A DNA stretch of 64,000 nt, taken from contig VKHL01000027.1 of the NCBI GenBank assembly GCA_015146655.1, forward strand, positions 178,213 through 242,212, written 5' to 3'. This document shows, one piece after another, positions 59,701-64,000 of this stretch. The position numbers and the translations under genes are program-made. The notes beneath the pieces are model-generated. The model saw only the letters and a list, made by a program, of their open reading frames with translations, was not told the DNA's origin and did no database searches. The stretch's first letter is position 1. Each line of letters begins with the position of its first letter. The stretch comes from Ochromonas danica (Eukaryota > Sar > Chrysophyceae > Chromulinales > Chromulinaceae).

Positions 59701-62231
59701 GCAGAACTTTCTCGTGTGATAACAAGTTCTATGAAACATTGATTGGATTCATTGGCTCGATGGATAACTTTTCATCCAATTATATTGAAGTTCGTAGCTT
59801 TGTTGATTGGCTTGGGGAATTGTTACATTACATTCGAACTTGTGAATTTGCACCAAAATTTGATTTGGATAGTGCTACTCGTGCAAAGAAATATTCATTC
59901 GCTCCATGTAACTTGCGGTTTGCATTGCGAGGTTTTGGGTCTTCATCCATTGAGGTAATGCGCTTTGTCCTTGCCTTAGCACCATGGCTAGAAGATTATG
60001 GAGCAGGAGGGAATGCAGGGATCAAGAATGATCTTGATAATATTGGCAAATCTTATCGTGGTTTGTGCAGAATGAGAGAAGCTGTTCTGCTCAGCCGCCC
60101 GGAGGATCTTGATATTGTCTTTCGCTTCCAAAGGTTCATTGAGAAGATTATGCCAATCAGCTTCCGCGGGTTTAGACTCAAAGATGCCTTCATCTACTCT
60201 TTGGCCAGAGCTATTGGGTCTTTGGATGAACGAGATTCTATCTATCATTTTATAATACAAGAACTGCTTTGGACATTATCGAAGGATCCTCAAGTTTGGA
60301 CAGATATTTCTTTGCCAGCCTTAGCTGCACTATTGCATGGAATAGGGAAAAACAAGACTTGGATAGACAGCAGTGCCTGGTTGATACTGCATGGAATAAG
60401 GACAGCAGTTGTCAAGATTAATATATTTCCTGCTTTATTACCACATCTCAATCTTGTCTCCACAGTGTTAGCAGTACCCGGAAGTGTCATTCCACATGTC
60501 TGTGTCATGTTGACAAGCTTGGAACATTCTCTTATAATCTCCTCCGATGTTGCCCAACTGATTGACCTCTTCCTTGAGTGTATCCTTTATTTCATAAAAC
60601 CACCTGAAGCTTCTTTCCATCTCAGTTTTGATAATGTCTCTTTCATTTGCAAAGGTCTAAGTGGATTCGTTTCTGCATTGAAAGACAACGTCAAGATAAT
60701 GATGGCGATTGATAGAGTCTTGGGTGATCTTCTAATTGGACGTGTTGTATTATCCTATGAACAGATGGTTCATTTAATACAATTAGATTGTATCAACTTC
60801 TATTTGCATCGATTGCTTCGAGAAGATGCCTGGGCCATGCATCGAAATATTTTCAACTTAATCGAAAACATGGTAATACAATGTCGTCAACTAGAGATGA
60901 TCCTACCTCTTCTCGAAGTTTATCCATTATTACATCCCAAACGCAAGGGCAAATTGAGAGAAAAGATTGTCTCACAAATGCATACAATCTTACTAGAGGC
61001 TTCGCCTATTCGGGAAGTGTTGGAGGGTATTCTAATACAAGCAAATATTAATAGGGAAGAGATGAATGCTTCTCAAGAGAGTGGTGAAATCTATGAAGAG
61101 AACCGTCTTCTGGATGTTATCATATGTAATTGCAATAAATATCGGTTGTCGGTTGATTTTCGCATCTCATTATTATCTGCTCATCTTCTCTATCAAACTT
61201 GGTCCATGGAAAGTCCTATCGAAACAATAAGAGAGATTGTGATCATATGTATTACTAACATTCTAATGCATATAGATAATGAGAACTTTGCAATTGAATG
61301 GCGATTATGCTTAACCTTTTGTCGTACTTTTCAGAAAAGGAAATTTTGCGATCCTGTGCTATTGCCTGTTGTCTCACACTTGCAAGATGTGGTTTTGAAG
61401 CGTTCTATTCTTCATTTAGAGACACTCTTTGGTTCGTTTATGAATCAGAATTTGGCTTCACAAATGAGAGCTCCAGCTAATGATAACGCTGTGACTTATT
61501 CTAGTGCTCTTGAACATCTATTACATGAAAACCAATCTAAGCTCTTGGTTGAATGCATCTTAACATGTTCTCATTTTGGTTATGATAACTTTCACAGTAA
61601 AACATCAAGTCTACAAAGTGTGTTTGATGATTTCTATCTTGGAGTATTTCAACTACCTGAATGTTTACGATACACAAACTATTCCATGAGATACATCTCG
61701 AGCTTGAAAGTGCAATGGAGGTCGATTGAAGAATATGCTTTCCAATACATTGAAAACAAGTTAAGAATGCTAGATCCAACAATGCAAACATGGCAAACCA
61801 TCATCAATCATGGTTTGGTTAATGGTTTACCCGGTGGTATTTGTATAGAGATTGTTCCTACAGCACTCATCATTCCAGAGTACTTTCCATGGAATGAAGA
61901 TGTTATTCTACTTAGCAAACCACGTGATGATTCCAACAGTAATGACAACAATATTAATCCGAATATTTGGTTATTAATAGATATCTTGCCTAAAAATCGG
62001 ACTGTGAATACAATGTTTGCGCAGATGTTAAGTGACGCTTCTGAGGTACTAAACAATCTTCGTGTCGGCTATGCTGTGGTGCTCTTGGACCTGATCATCG
62101 AAGATGGTGAAACTCTGAGAAGCGCGGAGAAAATAGGCATTGGAGCAAAAAGTGTGATTGAAAAGCCACTCTGTGCTCGATTACACAATGCACTAGATCA
62201 CATACTGAAGTGCTGGGGATTGGTGTGCTGA
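56728..62231 (+). CDS. large unrecognised protein with possible OST-HTH/LOTUS-like N-terminus (seven exons)
   Basis: Exons 56728-56749, 56841-57814, 57883-57955, 58030-58095, 58183-58256, 58327-59193 and 59283-62231 join in phase to 1,674 residues; all introns are GT-AG and 68-91 bp. Residues ~50-120 (ELITRMVRILSSRGYGIECAMSAPALCDAYQELFG) resemble a small winged-helix such as OST-HTH/LOTUS, but this is weak. A polar Ser/Asn/Pro-rich middle contains PPPPPAAAAAAG. The last ~1,000 residues are helical and read like HEAT/RAP-type repeat proteins, with KLKEYLQRLEEKIVEW-like and LDRVLGDLLIGRVVL-like helices and a terminal globular part (VGYAVVLLDLIIEDGE). No catalytic motif is seen. Inferred role: RNA-related or scaffold. 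It may be a lineage-specific family. Confidence 0.7.
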
Positions 62232-62406
62232 GAGGAGAGGTATCACTAATTAAGGCTTTTCTTACTCTTTGCTCTCTAATTTTTCTGCCATTCTACTAAA
62301 AACATCTTCACTTTCACAAGAAACAAGACGATAAACATGAGTGAAGCTGGTAAAATATTGGCAATGGTTAATGTCTACATTCCCAGATCCAGAAAGATAT
62401 TGGTGG

Positions 62407-62550
62407 GTTGACCTAATAATAACACCAAGTAATTCGGATTATTTGGTGTTATTTTTGTAAGAATGTCCGAACAGAGACTTTATCATTTCGGGCATTCTTA
62501 CAAGAAAATACCAAATAATCTGAATTTCTTGGTATTATTATCAAGTCAAC
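62407..62550. repeat. 144-bp foldback (inverted-repeat) element
   Basis: The left arm runs from GTTGAC at 62407 through AATAATAACACCAAGTAATTCGG and GTAAGAATGTCCGAA; the right arm is its imperfect complement, ending GTCAAC at 62550. Arms are about 62 bp with roughly ten mismatches or wobbles and a short loop (CAGAGACTTTATCATT). It could be a MITE or a hairpin transcript. Confidence 0.9.
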
Positions 62551-63440
62551 TCCGAAATCTATCTGATGGACAAACTTCCTCTGTTACTTCAAATCGAAGA
62601 AGCCTTCATGATACAAGAGTCATCGCACCATTTATAATCTTATCAGTCATCAAGAAGAATATATTATTATACTACCACTAATGTTGCCGTACAACAACAA
62701 AGTGAATCACAAAATGCTATTCCGTGTGCGCGTTTACGCCAGACCTATTGTTCTACCCACCACAATAATAATCGGGAAACACTGAAGGAGGGAAAACCTG
62801 GCGAAGAGCTCTAATAAGAACAGAAGTGAGCTGTTCTTAGAAGATATTAATATTATTCACGATAGAACAGCTGCTGCGTTTCTCAATATAGAGCTCGATC
62901 GACGACCACAAACCAAGCCACACTTTTAGTATGTCACGAAGTGCACAAAGCAGCTCACAGTGAATCATAGTCTCCACAACTTCTAAGAATGATTGTAATC
63001 ATTGGATTCTTCCTTCCAGATAATACCTCGAACAGGATTCTCAATTCTTCTTGCCAACAGGTAGTAGCAGCAGAAAATGGCATTTTTTCGTGTTTAACTC
63101 ATCAACTGAAACAATACCGTATGTTGAGTTGAATGATATTTGATATTATTAGTTACATCTCTAAAACCGCTACTCTTCTGCCAAAAATAAACTCTTTTTC
63201 TTCAAACCGCTATTAGTCATCATCAGCAGAAATTGGGTTTATTAGTACTTTCCACCGCACATTGCGAGCACAGCTACCACCTCACAACCTTTTATCGACT
63301 ACTCCTCCTCGCTGCGCTGACGAACTGAAAACAACATACGAGCAAATAATAACTGATGTCCATTCATTTAAAATAGTTTCAAATAAACAACTCCCCTACT
63401 GCTGGCATCATCATCCTCTTCACCGATCGCAGCATCGACA

Positions 63441-63666
63441 CATGTTAACATCCAGAATTTTATTCTGTCTAAACAAAACTCTTTCAATTTTATCCCTAAC
63501 AATAATTGCTATCATATTATTATGTCTTATCAGTCAGCTCAACAAAGGTATCAACGCCGCTTCTTCTTTCCTTAGCACTTTACGCAAAGGGTGGAGTGCA
63601 AATCATTCGAGCGTCGATGCCTTGTTTATGACTGTGGAAAGCTATTACGACGGAAATTATTGTTGA
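63441..63666 (+). CDS. possible small membrane protein (74 codons)
   Basis: From ATG 63441 (MLTSRILFCLN) the frame contains one membrane helix (LSLTIIAIILLCLISQL) and ends at TGA. There is no homology to judge by, and codon use is not distinctive. The frame is open further upstream without an ATG. Confidence 0.2.
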
Positions 63667-64000
63667 GGATAAAATTGAAAGAAATGGTCTTTGCTTTCGT
63701 CAAAAATTATCGGAGCCTGCACTTCTTGCTTCATTAAGTTAACACCGCTTTTTTCTTGCCATAACTTTGTAACCAGCTCAAGAACGGAAGAATAAGGTGA
63801 TGATACTATGTAGTTCCCTCATCAATAACTGCAACGACGATGACAAAGAATAAGAAGGGAATAACTGTAAGAGAGATGTGCTATGAAGCAGTTGTTGATG
63901 TAGTCATTAGTTAGAATGGTTCAGTTCTGTTACATGGGGAGAGATAACTATGAACTATTAGTATGGTGCGTAGGAGAGATATGTAATACACTAAGAGTTA

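Larger units (their letters stand above)
62232..64000. other. gene-poor end of the window
   Basis: AT-rich DNA. Apart from the foldback element and a weak short ORF I see no gene, RNA gene or conserved motif, except two weak matches to the CGCAT element at 62753-62771 and 63955-63974. Confidence 0.5.

Noticed and set aside
1-64000. tRNA and rRNA genes
   Set aside because: I looked for tRNA arm patterns and rRNA segments in the gaps and saw none I could support; a tRNAscan-SE run would settle it.

Overview
The window is nuclear DNA of a small-genome eukaryote that uses the standard code: TAA, TAG and TGA all end genes. About 26 protein genes lie on both strands. Intergenic gaps are short and introns are mostly 50-190 bp GT-AG. 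Two genes point to an alga with a complex (secondary) plastid. The FKBP-type isomerase has a signal peptide, then a transit-like stretch, then a KR-containing hydrophobic thylakoid-lumen signal. The ABC1-type kinase begins with a signal-like hydrophobic stretch. TTLL9-like and FOR20/CEP20-like genes suggest a flagellated stage. A photosynthetic stramenopile or similar alga fits, but this is inference and no species is claimed.

Region 1-13.4 kb: the 3' part of a gene ending in a CaaX box; a CPSF30-like mRNA-processing protein carrying CCCH, YTH, DCD-like and KH-like domains; an SLC52-like transporter; PRMT5; a secreted two-domain glycosyltransferase; an APC-type amino-acid permease in five exons. 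Region 13.4-22.6 kb: a 2.4 kb block bracketed by ~134 bp direct repeats, holding an ABCG fragment and an LRR protein gene; then an LRR-IQ-WW-Tudor-like scaffold and a seven-repeat Myb gene.

Region 22.6-30 kb: a rearranged segmental duplication. Two diverged paralogues of an unrecognised family (X1, X2) alternate with two eIF3d genes. The eIF3d genes sit in 1,914 bp inverted-repeat arms that look identical, introns included. Region 30-43.4 kb: a polytopic membrane protein, a PDAP1/SAP protein, FOR20-like, a degenerate acylphosphatase-like protein, a membrane-anchored cyclophilin, a metallophosphoesterase, TTLL9-like, an FKBP and an ABC1 kinase. Region 43.4-46 kb: a two-TM gene whose promoter and first codons were duplicated, with a frameshifted retroelement-like remnant and an 80-bp near-perfect palindrome between the copies. 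Region 46-64 kb: PUM3/PUF6-like, PLAA/UFD3, a giant secreted N-glycosylated coiled-coil protein, a 1,674-aa seven-exon protein, and a gene-poor end with a 144-bp foldback element.

Three observations stand out. First, a 19-bp element close to CYRCGCAYCRNAAYAATA recurs, mostly 45-165 bp upstream of start codons and often between divergent genes; it looks like an undescribed promoter element. Second, PRMT5 has Met at the position of the Phe that sets symmetric-dimethylation specificity. Third, the CPSF30-YTH protein is fused to DCD-like and KH-like domains. Many genes form head-to-head pairs (CPSF30/SLC52-like, PDAP1/FOR20, metallophosphoesterase/TTLL9, FKBP/ABC1K, two-TM gene/PUM3, PLAA/coiled-coil, X1/eIF3d-A), so shared bidirectional promoters are likely common here.
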